Shown piece after piece: positions 24,057 to 33,013 of a DNA stretch of 64,000 bases. The first letter of the stretch is position 1. Every line of letters starts with the position of its first letter. Both the position numbers and the translations under genes were made by a program. The DNA comes from an uncultured Spirochaetia bacterium (GTDB lineage Bacteria > Spirochaetota > Spirochaetia > CAKZLE01): positions 1 to 64,000 of the forward strand of contig CAKZLE010000035.1 of assembly GCA_937125225.1 (NCBI GenBank), given 5' to 3'. The notes beneath the pieces were generated by a model. That model ran no database searches. It had not been told where the DNA came from and was given only the letters and a program-made list of their open reading frames with translations.

Positions 24057-27000
24057 ATGATAATTGATGTGTCGACCATAATTCCAGCTATCGCATTCAT
24101 CCTTTACGTCGTATTTGCCGTATTTGGTTTTTTGCAGTATCGAAAGGATAGATTCTACTGGTCATTTCAACTCTATATGATATTTTTTGCAATCTGGAGT
24201 TTTGGCTCGATGATGATGCATCTCAATAGCTCAATATTAACTCCACTAGCGTGGAACAAGGTAATGCTTGTTGGACTGCTTTCTGCACCATTCCCACTTG
24301 TTCATTTCATTCTTGATATAATGGAGATCAAGATCAGGTCCATTAGACTCTTTGTCTATTATAGTTATCTATTCATTTTGTTATTACTTTATCTGAATAT
24401 CTCTGGCCAGGTCGTATCTGGTGCTGAGTTCGATGAAATGGGAAACTTCCATTATATATTGGGTAGAGGTGCAGTAATTGCCTATTCCATAGCATATGTC
24501 TATATGATATTGACTCTGTTGATACTTTTCATCGGTAAGCGATCGAAGAACAATATGCATTACGGCAAAGATATCTATCTGCCACTTATTGGTGTTGCGA
24601 TCACGCTTATTGGTATTGCGACAAATATCAATCCTATCCTTGGAAGATATCCTTTCGATATACTTGGTGCTACTATCAATGCATTCCTTCTTTTCTATAC
24701 GATCTATAAGTTCAAGCTAATTAACTATTCTCGTCTGGGTCTGAGTATCATCTTTTCAACGATACTTGCCATTGTTGCAGCTTTAGCCTATTTTGTGATT
24801 CTTTTTATGATCAGTATATTCAATGAGGACTTTGCTCCCTACAATATTACTCAATTATCAATTGTGCTGGGTATTGTCACCGTTATTGTTATCCATCCTA
24901 TCCGGAATTTCATATCCTATCTCATCGATAAGATTATCATCCCTAAACGGCACCCCTATCAGGGAACGATCAAGGGGTTGAGTCAACGACTTACTACGAT
25001 CGTAGATCTCAATGAACTTGGAGAAGAGGTTGTCGGAACGTTGAAGAATGGATTGAAGACAGATTGGGTCTTATTTGTAGTTAAAGAGATAAATGACTCT
25101 GAGGACATGTTCAAAGTTATATCTAATAATAATTGTAAAACAAATGTTAAGCTAGGAGCTAAAGTGAAATTCACTTTCACCGAAAAGGTGAAGCGCCAAT
25201 TGATGAATTTTCAGAAAGAGAATTCCAGTTCTATACTCTACGCGACTCCAGATGAACCAAAATTCATGACAAGTGCTAAACTCCCTGATTCTGACGTAAT
25301 GATACCTCTCATCTTCAGAAAGAAGATAGCAGGTTATATCCTCATAGGTTTCGACTATGAGAAGATCATGATGTCAAAGATAGAACTCGAAGCTTTAGAG
25401 ATCCTTGCTGCTCAATGTTCACTTTCATTGAAGAACGCACTATCTTTTGAACAACTCAGGAATCAGGGAAATGAACTGATCATGAGTAATAATAAACTCG
25501 AGGCTATATTTAATGGTATCGCCTCTCCTGTCTGTATGATCGATATTGATTATACAATCAGAGAGGTCAACAGTGCTGCCTGTGGCTTTGTTGGTAAGAA
25601 TAGAGATGAAATGATAAGTAAGAAGTGCTACAGGGTCCTCTTCAATAGAACAAGACCTTGTTCCTACTGTAAAGCCTTGGATTGTCTACATGCGGGTGCA
25701 ATGAAGACTACAGAGGCGGAAGTAGAGGATAAGGTATATTCGTTCCAGTTCCATACCATTCGAGTTCCTCAAAACTCGAAAGGACAGTTCATTGAAATCA
25801 TCAACGATGTTACTGAGACAAAAACTCTTCAAGAAGAGTTGGTGAGAACTGAGAAAATGGCAGGAATCGGAACATTGGCAGCTGGAATAGCTCATGAGTT
25901 AAATAATCCCCTAGCTGGAATTCTTGGAACAGGAGAAATTATGCTTTCAGACATCGAAGAGGATTCCCCTATGAAGGAGTATATCGAAGATATTATATCG
26001 TACTCCAAGACAGCAGCAGATGTAATCAAAGAGTTATCAGTCTATACGAGAAAAGAAGAGAAAGAGATGCAAGAGGTAGATATCGTCAGGGTTCTTGAAT
26101 TCTCTTTAAGGTTGGCTTCTAGAGGGAGTGAATCAAAGAATATCACGGTAAAACGTAATTATCATGCATTACCGACGATAGAGGCGAATGAGAGTGAGTT
26201 ACAACAACTGTTCCTAAATCTCATAGTCAATGCAATGCATGCTATGGATGGAAAGGGCACTTTGACTCTTCATTGTAAAGAGATTAAAGGTTTTGTCCAT
26301 GTATCGGTAAAAGATACTGGATCTGGAATATCTGAGAAGAATCTAAACCAGATCTTCACTCCCTTCTTCACTACAAAAGCTCCTGGTAAAGGAACTGGTC
26401 TCGGTCTATCGAACTGTTATAAGATCGTAGAGAATATGGATGGTCGTATTAGAGTAAAAAGCGAAGAAGGCCAGGGTGCAGAGTTCCTTGTAATCTTTCC
26501 CATAAACGAAGATGGCAAAACGAATATAAGTTTCTCCCTGGTAACCGATGATGCAGCATTGAATGATGTATTCTATATACAGAGAAAAGTCCTAGTAGGT
26601 GAAAAAGGTTATCTTGAGGAATCGATCCATAGAGATATTGATGAGAAGGCAGTACATATTCTGGCCTATCAGGGTATACAACCAGTTGGAACCGTATCAC
26701 TACTCACATCAGACCATGTCTGGCCACTTCCAATATCTAAGAACTTTGATATCGAATCTGTTCTTCAGACGAGAAAATGTTCTGAGATCATACGATTAGC
26801 GGTACTTCCTGAGATGAGGAATACTACCGTTTCGATAGGACTGATCATGCTCGTATTCCTGTTTGCACGTTATCTTGGTGTAGAGGAGATGATCATCGAT
26901 GTATTCCAGAGTGATAAGAAGACTATCAAACTCTATAAGAAATTCGGCTTCAAGGAGGTCGGAGTATTCAATTCACCAGATCCCGTAACAGTTTTGATTC

Positions 27001-27200
27001 TACAAAGTAAGACTACCTATGAAAAGGATAACAAACAATTACATCATTTCATCAAACCCTTATATAAGAAGTTGATCAATATGTTTGATTTTGGTGAACA
27101 TACACCGGGGATCATTGAAGAGATGAACAGAATAGTACCATTAGAGGTTGTTGAACAGACTGCAGAAGTGAATGACTATCTAGATGAGTTCATACCTTAG
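24057..27200 (+). CDS. large membrane histidine kinase with C-terminal GNAT/N-acyltransferase-like domain
   Basis: The 1047-residue product combines sensing and a possible acyl transfer. The first 290 residues contain seven or eight membrane spans of the histidine-kinase 7TM type. A GAF-like region (about 310-460) and a PAS domain (about 475-590, with the Cys-rich stretch [15 protein letters not shown]) follow. Kinase motifs are the H-box [12 protein letters not shown] (phospho-His 613), the N-box [18 protein letters not shown] and [10 protein letters not shown]. Beyond the ATPase (about 825-1010) is a GNAT-like region with [17 protein letters not shown] and [14 protein letters not shown], resembling FeeM-type N-acyl-amino-acid synthases. 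AGAGG precedes the ATG. It has no receiver domain; the divergent HD-GYP regulator is a likely target. The end overlaps the convergent SDR gene by 21 bases. Confidence 0.85.
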   Translation: MIIDVSTIIPAIAFILYVVFAVFGFLQYRKDRFYWSFQLYMIFFAIWSFGSMMMHLNSSILTPLAWNKVMLVGLLSAPFPLVHFILDIMEIKIRSIRLFVYYSYLFILLLLYLNISGQVVSGAEFDEMGNFHYILGRGAVIAYSIAYVYMILTLLILFIGKRSKNNMHYGKDIYLPLIGVAITLIGIATNINPILGRYPFDILGATINAFLLFYTIYKFKLINYSRLGLSIIFSTILAIVAALAYFVILFMISIFNEDFAPYNITQLSIVLGIVTVIVIHPIRNFISYLIDKIIIPKRHPYQGTIKGLSQRLTTIVDLNELGEEVVGTLKNGLKTDWVLFVVKEINDSEDMFKVISNNNCKTNVKLGAKVKFTFTEKVKRQLMNFQKENSSSILYATPDEPKFMTSAKLPDSDVMIPLIFRKKIAGYILIGFDYEKIMMSKIELEALEILAAQCSLSLKNALSFEQLRNQGNELIMSNNKLEAIFNGIASPVCMIDIDYTIREVNSAACGFVGKNRDEMISKKCYRVLFNRTRPCSYCKALDCLHAGAMKTTEAEVEDKVYSFQFHTIRVPQNSKGQFIEIINDVTETKTLQEELVRTEKMAGIGTLAAGIAHELNNPLAGILGTGEIMLSDIEEDSPMKEYIEDIISYSKTAADVIKELSVYTRKEEKEMQEVDIVRVLEFSLRLASRGSESKNITVKRNYHALPTIEANESELQQLFLNLIVNAMHAMDGKGTLTLHCKEIKGFVHVSVKDTGSGISEKNLNQIFTPFFTTKAPGKGTGLGLSNCYKIVENMDGRIRVKSEEGQGAEFLVIFPINEDGKTNISFSLVTDDAALNDVFYIQRKVLVGEKGYLEESIHRDIDEKAVHILAYQGIQPVGTVSLLTSDHVWPLPISKNFDIESVLQTRKCSEIIRLAVLPEMRNTTVSIGLIMLVFLFARYLGVEEMIIDVFQSDKKTIKLYKKFGFKEVGVFNSPDPVTVLILQSKTTYEKDNKQLHHFIKPLYKKLINMFDFGEHTPGIIEEMNRIVPLEVVEQTAEVNDYLDEFIP

Positions 27201-27974
27201 TCGAATAAGATATTCTACCAATCTGGTTGGAAGGAATCTGCGTAGAAAGTACATTCTGCGTGTTCTCTTTCCAATCGGATTATAAAGAGCAGGACTTTTT
27301 TTGCCGATTATCTTGAAAATCTGATTTGCAACATACTCCGGGCTCATCCCGTCAGAAATACTCTTGTCTCTCTTTGTTTTAGAAGCTGAAAGTTGTTCCT
27401 CATAGATTTCTGTCACATCATCATTATTGATTTGAGGCAAGGATGTGTTTACAAAATCAAAAAAGACATTAGATACGAATACTCCAAACTGAAACATCTC
27501 ACTTCTAAAAGCGAAAGCATAGGCATCTAAAGCTGCCTTGGTCGCGGCATAAATAGAAGAGAAGGGAACCGGAGTGTGCGCCGCGAGGGAACTAACATGG
27601 AGAATCTTTCCTCTACCGGTGATACGCATCTTTCTAGCATAAAAGCTATCCAATTGTATGGTGCCAAATAAATTGATTCTAAAAAGATCCTCGACTGTCT
27701 CAGACCTGAGATCCTCTACAGCCCCTATCTGTGATAGTCCGGCATTATTGATTAGGATATCAGCCTCTGGTACAGTTTCACAAAATGAAGAAATCGAATG
27801 TAAATCTAATAGATCAAGGTTCACATAATGAACTCCGGGTATGATATTCTCACTACTTATGGTATGTATATTCCGTGAGGTACCAGTTACTTTATAACCT
27901 GCATCGATACAGATCTGAGCTAATGCTAGGCCGATTCCCTTAGATGCGCCAGTGATGATGATGTGTTCTTTCAT
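27180..27974 (-). CDS. short-chain dehydrogenase/reductase
   Basis: The 264-residue classical SDR uses NAD(P)H to reduce or oxidise a carbonyl or alcohol. TGASKGIGLALAQ is the cofactor-binding motif, NNAGLSQIG the structural motif, and the catalytic Ser-Tyr-Lys set is in HVSSLAA and YAATKAALDAYA. The substrate is unknown. It overlaps the end of the histidine kinase gene on the other strand and is separated from the permease gene by that gene's terminator. Confidence 0.88.
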   Translation of the reverse strand: MKEHIIITGASKGIGLALAQICIDAGYKVTGTSRNIHTISSENIIPGVHYVNLDLLDLHSISSFCETVPEADILINNAGLSQIGAVEDLRSETVEDLFRINLFGTIQLDSFYARKMRITGRGKILHVSSLAAHTPVPFSSIYAATKAALDAYAFAFRSEMFQFGVFVSNVFFDFVNTSLPQINNDDVTEIYEEQLSASKTKRDKSISDGMSPEYVANQIFKIIGKKSPALYNPIGKRTRRMYFLRRFLPTRLVEYLIRLRYELI

Positions 27975-27986
27975 ACGTACACTCTA

Positions 27987-28021
27987 TTCAAAATAAAGGC
28001 CGTCCTCAAGAGAGAACGGCC
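27987..28021 (-). terminator. intrinsic terminator of the purine permease gene
   Basis: On the minus strand GGCCGT and ACGGCC (outer stem at 27998-28003 and 28016-28021, extended by three more pairs after one mismatch) are followed by TTTATTTT. It lies just after the permease stop. Confidence 0.75.
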
Positions 28022-28044
28022 ATAAATCGTATAAAGTTGTTATT

Positions 28045-29325
28045 CTAAGCTAAGAGCTTTAATACGAACAGGATAGCGATAACGATTGTGAGGACGTTAA
28101 CCTCTTTTGCTTTTCCGGTACAAAGTTTGAGGAGTACCCATGAGAGCATTCCGACCATGATACCATCAGCAATACTATAAGCTACCGGCATGATGATGAG
28201 GGTCAAGAAAGCTGGAATTGCTTCTGTGTAGTCATCAAAGTTGATCTCTTTAACTGGTGAGATCATGAATAGACCTACAAGGATCAATGCTGGAGCTGTT
28301 GCAGCACCAGGGATCGCCAGGAATAGAGGTGATACGAAGAGTGCTAAGAGGAATAATACTGCAGTAGTAAGAGCTGTAAGACCAGTTCTTCCGCCTTCAG
28401 CTACACCTGCAGAACTCTCTACATAGGTTGTTACGGTACTTGTTCCAAGACATGCACCTACAGTTGTTCCAATAGCATCTGCCATAAGAGCTTGTTTGAC
28501 TTTAGGAATATTACCTTTACTGTCAATCATACCAGCTTTGGTAGATACACCAATAAGTGTTCCAACAGTATCGAACATATCGACAAAAAGGAATGTGAAA
28601 AGAACGATAAGCATATCGAATGTGAATACATTAGCAAACTCGAACTTGAACAGGATCGGAGCAAGTGAAGGAGGAGCCCAACTTCCGTTTGGAGCCTGTG
28701 TGATACCCATAGGAGCACCAATAAGAGTTGTCGCTACGATACCGATAAGTAACGCACCTTTTACCTTGAAAGCAAGAAGTACACCTGTGATGACAAGACC
28801 GATGACTGCAAGAAGAGCAGTACCAGAGGTGAGGTCACCTAGGGATACAAGAGTAGCACTGTCAACGATGATACCAGCATTCTGGAAACCAATGAATGCG
28901 ATAAAAAGACCAATACCTACAGATATAGCTTTTTTGATGTTCAGTGGAATACAGTTGATGATAGCTTCTCGTACGTTGAAGATCGTCAAGATAATGAAGA
29001 TGATACCTTCAAGGAATACAGCAGTTAATGCGAACTGCCATGTGTAGCCCATGGTCAATACGACTGTATATGCGAAGAACGCATTGAGTCCCATACCTGG
29101 AGCAAGAGCAAAAGGCAGATTAGCAGCAAAGGCCATAACCAATGTTGCAATAGCTGCTGAAAGAGCCGTAGCGGTAAAGAGTGCACCAAAATCCATTCCT
29201 GTTTCACTCATGATCAAAGGGTTTACAATAAGAATGTACGCCATTGTCAGGAATGTTGTAAGACCTGCTAGTACTTCAGTCTTCACATTGGTTTTGTGCT
29301 CCTGAAGTTTAAAGAATTTTTCCAT
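28045..29325 (-). CDS. NCS2-type purine permease (AzgA/PbuG-like)
   Basis: The 426-residue polytopic transporter of the AzgA-like branch probably imports adenine, guanine or hypoxanthine by proton symport. Family features are the start FKLQEHKTNVKTEVLAGLTTFLTMAYI (cut here into its motif positions 6-30), ALAPGMGLNAFFAY and FLFVDMFDTVGTLIGV, plus GTSTVTTYVESSAGV. About 12-14 membrane segments are visible. The ATG at 29325 with AAAGGAG upstream is preferred over a TTG one codon earlier. It is divergent from adenine deaminase, with a shared operator-like repeat between them, so uptake and deamination are probably co-regulated. Confidence 0.9.
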   Translation of the reverse strand: MEKFFKLQEHKTNVKTEVLAGLTTFLTMAYILIVNPLIMSETGMDFGALFTATALSAAIATLVMAFAANLPFALAPGMGLNAFFAYTVVLTMGYTWQFALTAVFLEGIIFIILTIFNVREAIINCIPLNIKKAISVGIGLFIAFIGFQNAGIIVDSATLVSLGDLTSGTALLAVIGLVITGVLLAFKVKGALLIGIVATTLIGAPMGITQAPNGSWAPPSLAPILFKFEFANVFTFDMLIVLFTFLFVDMFDTVGTLIGVSTKAGMIDSKGNIPKVKQALMADAIGTTVGACLGTSTVTTYVESSAGVAEGGRTGLTALTTAVLFLLALFVSPLFLAIPGAATAPALILVGLFMISPVKEINFDDYTEAIPAFLTLIIMPVAYSIADGIMVGMLSWVLLKLCTGKAKEVNVLTIVIAILFVLKLLA

Positions 29326-29360
29326 CAATCCTCTCCTTTAGAAATTGTTAATACCGAATC

Positions 29361-29389
29361 ATTGTACTATGTTTGGCTGGCCATGTACA
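29361..29389 (-). promoter_or_regulatory. promoter for the purine permease
   Basis: On the minus strand TGTACA (29389-29384) and TACAAT (29366-29361) are 17 bp apart, 36 bp before the ATG. The TGTTGC repeat lies about 15 bp upstream of the -35 box. Confidence 0.5.
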
Positions 29390-29403
29390 GAAAAAAATAA
29401 TTA

Positions 29404-29423
29404 TTTGTTGCAATATGTTGCAG
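29404..29423. promoter_or_regulatory. putative operator, two TGTTGC units 10 bp apart, in the ade/permease divergent region
   Basis: TTTGTTGCAATATGTTGCAG carries TGTTGC at 29406-29411 and 29416-29421. It also contains the perfect inverted repeat TGCAA-N4-TTGCA (29409-29422), so a dimeric regulator could bind. It matches 16 of 20 positions with 6591-6610 upstream of ygfK. It overlaps the likely -35 box of ade. Confidence 0.55.
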
Positions 29424-29446
29424 GCAAGTATGCCACATGGTATTAT
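29418..29446 (+). promoter_or_regulatory. promoter for adenine deaminase
   Basis: TTGCAG (29418-29423) and TATTAT (29441-29446) are 17 bp apart, 26 bp before the ATG. The -35 box is inside the second half of the operator-like repeat, a position that would suit repression or class II activation. Confidence 0.5.
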
Positions 29447-29471
29447 AAAAACACACCAGATTGGGGGAGTT

Positions 29472-31208
29472 ATGACAGAAATAGAGCGTATGACGCAATT
29501 TATAGATATAGCAGCTGGAAGAAAGAAGGCTGAACTTGTGATAAAACATGCAAAAATCGTAGATGTCTTCAATCATAGAATCATTGAAGGATCATTAGCC
29601 GTTGCTCAAGGAAAGATCATTGGTATCGGAGCTTATGAGGGGGAGCATGAGTTAGATGCACATAATTCATATATCATACCCGGTCTTATAGATTCTCATG
29701 TACATATCGAATCCGGTATGGTATCTCCGGAACACTTTATCAGAACAGTCTTACCGTGTGGTACAACTACTATCATAGCAGATCCTCATGAGATCAGTAA
29801 TGTCTCGGGTCTTGCTGGAATTAAATATATGCTTGATGCGACAAGGAATGTCCCTATGAATGTATATATGATGTTACCCTCTTGTGTTCCAGCGACTGAA
29901 TTTGAACATTCAGGTGCTAGACTAGACTCTGATGCTATCAGGTCACTCATCGATGAGGATAGAGTATTAGGTCTTGGAGAGATGATGGACTATCCAGGAG
30001 TAGTATCCGGTAATGAGCAGATTATCAAGAAACTTCTGGTGGTAAGTAACAATGGCAAGAGAATAGATGGACATAGTCCGATGTTGGAGGGGAAAGACCT
30101 CACAGCCTATGCTGCCGCTGGTATCTCAACCGATCATGAGTGTTCGACTGTAGATGAGATGAGGGACCGACTCTCCCGAGGGATGTATGTTCTGATTAGA
30201 GAGGGGTCAGCGGCGAGGAATCTGTCTGATCTGATCAGAGGGGTTAATGAACATAATTCAAGAAGATGTCTGTTTTGTACTGATGACAGACAGCCTGAAG
30301 ATATCCTAGAGACCGGTCATATCAATAACCATCTGAGATTAGCCGTCTCCTATGGAGTAGATCCAATCACAGCTGTTCAGATGGCAACCATCAACGCTGC
30401 AGAATGTTATGGACTCGCTAAGGTTGGTGCCATAGCTCCAGGATTTCAAGCAGATTTTCTTATTGTAGAGGATCTAGAAACATTTACAATCAAACATGTT
30501 TATGTGAAAGGACGACTTGAAGCTAGCAACGGGCAGATGGTCAGGACTTTCGATGAGCAGTCAATAAGTTCCGTATCAGGTACTATGCATGTAAAAGAGT
30601 TTCCGATCGAAGCATTGAGACTACCGCTAGAAAGTGATCTTGCAAGAGTTATCAGAATTACAGCCCATAGTCTTGTAACTGAGAATGTGATTAGGAAGGT
30701 TTTTCGTAATGAGGGTGGTGATTTTATCTCTCATGAGAATCTTGATCTATTGAAACTCGTTGTCGTGGAAAGACACAATTCTACAGGTAATATTGGGATA
30801 GGTATTGTTGAGAATTATCATTTGAAGGGTGGGGCCGTCGCGACTACTATCGCTCACGATTCTCATAATATCATCGCTATTGGTGATAATGATGAGGATA
30901 TTTATTGTGCTATTTCCGAACTAATCAGAATTGAGGGAGGTATCACGATGTGTGCTGATGGAAAGGTGATAGATTCTCTTCCACTACCTATTGCCGGTCT
31001 CATGACGAACAGAACATCCGAATTCGTGAAGGTGAAACTCCATGAGATGCATGAGAAGGCCACAAAGATCTTTGGTATTAATAGTGATATCGATCCCTTT
31101 ATGACCTTGAGTTTTATGTCATTGCCAGTTATTCCAGATCTAAAACTAACGGATATGGGACTTTTCGATGTTCGAAAGTTTGGTTTTACCAATATTTCGA
31201 TAATATAA
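29472..31208 (+). CDS. ade: adenine deaminase
   Basis: The 578-residue amidohydrolase of the bacterial adenine deaminase family turns adenine into hypoxanthine and ammonia. Family motifs include PGLIDSHVHIESGMVSPEHF, LPCGTTTIIADPHEISNV, GHSPML, STDHECSTVDEM and the C-terminal MCADGKVIDSLPLPIAG. The open frame begins at 29373, but the ATG at 29472 with GGGGGAG before it gives the usual length. Hypoxanthine made here would be the substrate of the molybdenum hydroxylases in the upstream operon. It ends three bases from the convergent ABC ATPase gene. Confidence 0.95.
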   Translation: MTEIERMTQFIDIAAGRKKAELVIKHAKIVDVFNHRIIEGSLAVAQGKIIGIGAYEGEHELDAHNSYIIPGLIDSHVHIESGMVSPEHFIRTVLPCGTTTIIADPHEISNVSGLAGIKYMLDATRNVPMNVYMMLPSCVPATEFEHSGARLDSDAIRSLIDEDRVLGLGEMMDYPGVVSGNEQIIKKLLVVSNNGKRIDGHSPMLEGKDLTAYAAAGISTDHECSTVDEMRDRLSRGMYVLIREGSAARNLSDLIRGVNEHNSRRCLFCTDDRQPEDILETGHINNHLRLAVSYGVDPITAVQMATINAAECYGLAKVGAIAPGFQADFLIVEDLETFTIKHVYVKGRLEASNGQMVRTFDEQSISSVSGTMHVKEFPIEALRLPLESDLARVIRITAHSLVTENVIRKVFRNEGGDFISHENLDLLKLVVVERHNSTGNIGIGIVENYHLKGGAVATTIAHDSHNIIAIGDNDEDIYCAISELIRIEGGITMCADGKVIDSLPLPIAGLMTNRTSEFVKVKLHEMHEKATKIFGINSDIDPFMTLSFMSLPVIPDLKLTDMGLFDVRKFGFTNISII

Positions 31209-31211
31209 AAA

Positions 31212-31985
31212 TCAACGACGGAAGACTAACGGCCTTTCGTTGTGATGTATCACTTCTATAGGGGTATCGTACAGATCCGAAATTCTTGCACTGGTAAGTG
31301 CTTCAGATACCGGAAGATGTGCAAGTAGTCTCCCCCTCTTTATCATAGCGATTGAATCGGCTGTCTCTGCTGCAAAGTTAGGGTCATGAGTAGTGAATAC
31401 TACCGTATGGCCTGATTCAACGAGTCCCGTTATGATGTCTTTAACAACAGCAGTATTCCCTGGATCTAGACTGCTTGTCGGTTCATCGAGAATGATCATT
31501 TGTGGTTCCTGTGCGATAGATCTTGCAAGCATGAGCAGTTGACATTGCCCTCCTGATAAAGAGGTGACACTTCGATAGGGTGAGAGTTCAAGACCCACCT
31601 GCTCCATCGCCTGTAGAGCAATATCAATATCTTGTTGTTTGGGATTTCCGAGTTGAGGAAGATATGGTGCCCTTCCGAACAGAACATAATCAAGAAGGGT
31701 GAAAGAGAATTGGATAGGTTCATTCTGTGGGACAAGACTAATCAGTTTTGACCTGTCTCGTTTACTATAGGAGTGTATGGGATTCCCTTTGAGTAGGATC
31801 TTTCCGGTATTTGGAGCTCTCCAACCAAGGAGTATATCGAGAAGTGTAGATTTTCCGGCTCCATTCGGTCCAAGTATAGCAGTTACCTTATTCTCTACGA
31901 TTGAAAGATCTACATGATATAGTGCATCCTGTATTGTTGTTGGGTAGGAGTAGGAAACTTGACACAAATCAAAGAAATGGTTCAT
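31212..31985 (-). CDS. ABC transporter ATPase, FecE/BtuD/MolC type
   Basis: The 257-residue ATPase of a type II metal-chelate importer has Walker A GPNGAGKST, signature LSGGQCQLLMLAR and Walker B MIILDEPTSSLD with the H-loop in VVFTTHDPNFA. It is translated from an ATG that overlaps the permease gene by four bases. It energises the permease and binding protein encoded upstream. Cargo is not shown by this subunit. Confidence 0.92.
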   Translation of the reverse strand: MNHFFDLCQVSYSYPTTIQDALYHVDLSIVENKVTAILGPNGAGKSTLLDILLGWRAPNTGKILLKGNPIHSYSKRDRSKLISLVPQNEPIQFSFTLLDYVLFGRAPYLPQLGNPKQQDIDIALQAMEQVGLELSPYRSVTSLSGGQCQLLMLARSIAQEPQMIILDEPTSSLDPGNTAVVKDIITGLVESGHTVVFTTHDPNFAAETADSIAMIKRGRLLAHLPVSEALTSARISDLYDTPIEVIHHNERPLVFRR

Positions 31986-33013
31986 ATGCTCTCTCCAAGA
32001 CCTCGGGAGGAACTAAGTAATAACACGAACAACACAGTCCCTGTGATACTCGTAACTATACCGAGAGGCATCTCTCCTGAGAAGAGAGACCTTCCAATAG
32101 TATCACAAACGAGAAGGTAAACGGCACCAATGAGCATCGAACCAGGAAGGGCCATAGAGGCATTCGCTCCGAAAACTCTTCTTGCTAGATGGGGGACGAT
32201 CAAACCAATCCAACCCACAAGGCCGGAGACCGATATGACTGATGCGGTACCTATGGTTGCAAAAAGAAGCATGATCCTCTTCTCCTGTATGGGAGAAATC
32301 CCCAATGTATGGGCAGTTCGGTCTTCTAGTGAGAGAATATTGATTCTCCATCTGAAAATATAGAGGACTACCAGAGATAGAAGAGTGACAGGAAGGATAG
32401 ATATGACTTGGGGCCAGGTTACATTCCAAAGGCCTCCAAGTAACCAAAATGTTATCTCCTGGAGTTCGCTCATAGGGTCTGCTGTATATTTCAAAAAACC
32501 TAGTCCAGAAGAGAATAGGGCTGATACTGCGATTCCTGAGAGAACTAGCCTAAGTATCCAGCCACCATAATGAAATCTTTTAGCTAATAGGAATGAGAGG
32601 AGTAGACCGAATACGGCAAACAGTGCAGAAATGATCTGTATGAGATAGGGATGGTATCCTATGAAAAGGATACATATGGCAGCACCGAAGGCAGCTCCTT
32701 GTGATACTCCTAGGAAACCTGGTTCAACAAGAGGATTCGAGAAAAGCATCTGAAAGACAAACCCAGAAGCTCCAAGAATAGCTCCAGCTATAATGGCTGT
32801 AATGATTCTGGGTAATCTCAATCGCAAGATGATGGTTTGGGCTAATGGATCCTGAATGATCGTTGAGATCGGAGTGAATCCTGCTTGAGGGTATCTTCCA
32901 ACGATGAGTGAAATGAGTCCAAGGATTAAGAGAATCAAAAAGATCCCTAAGGCTCTTTTTTTTGTATTCCCATTCTCTTTTACATATAAAGTTGCCTTAG
33001 AGTGATTTTTCAT
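31982..33013 (-). CDS. ABC transporter permease, FecCD/BtuC/MolB type
   Basis: The 343-residue membrane subunit has about ten spans and FecCD family motifs such as RLPRIITAIIAGAILGASGFVFQ (starting about residue 68) and the late SVSGLVGWIGLIVPHLAR. The start overlaps the binding-protein gene by 17 bases. Members carry iron-siderophore, haem, B12 or molybdate/tungstate. The adjacent molybdenum-hydroxylase genes make oxyanion transport an attractive possibility. Confidence 0.92.
   Translation of the reverse strand: MKNHSKATLYVKENGNTKKRALGIFLILLILGLISLIVGRYPQAGFTPISTIIQDPLAQTIILRLRLPRIITAIIAGAILGASGFVFQMLFSNPLVEPGFLGVSQGAAFGAAICILFIGYHPYLIQIISALFAVFGLLLSFLLAKRFHYGGWILRLVLSGIAVSALFSSGLGFLKYTADPMSELQEITFWLLGGLWNVTWPQVISILPVTLLSLVVLYIFRWRINILSLEDRTAHTLGISPIQEKRIMLLFATIGTASVISVSGLVGWIGLIVPHLARRVFGANASMALPGSMLIGAVYLLVCDTIGRSLFSGEMPLGIVTSITGTVLFVLLLSSSRGLGESI

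Noticed and set aside
28496-29047. 183-residue plus-strand ORF inside the purine permease gene
   Set aside because: It is a mirror frame of a strongly recognised permease; the composition is Arg/Ile/Thr-rich and it has no start signals.
29329-29471. Purine riboswitch upstream of the permease or adenine deaminase
   Set aside because: The space is 143 bp and filled by two promoters and the operator-like repeat; no conserved purine-aptamer loop sequences are visible.
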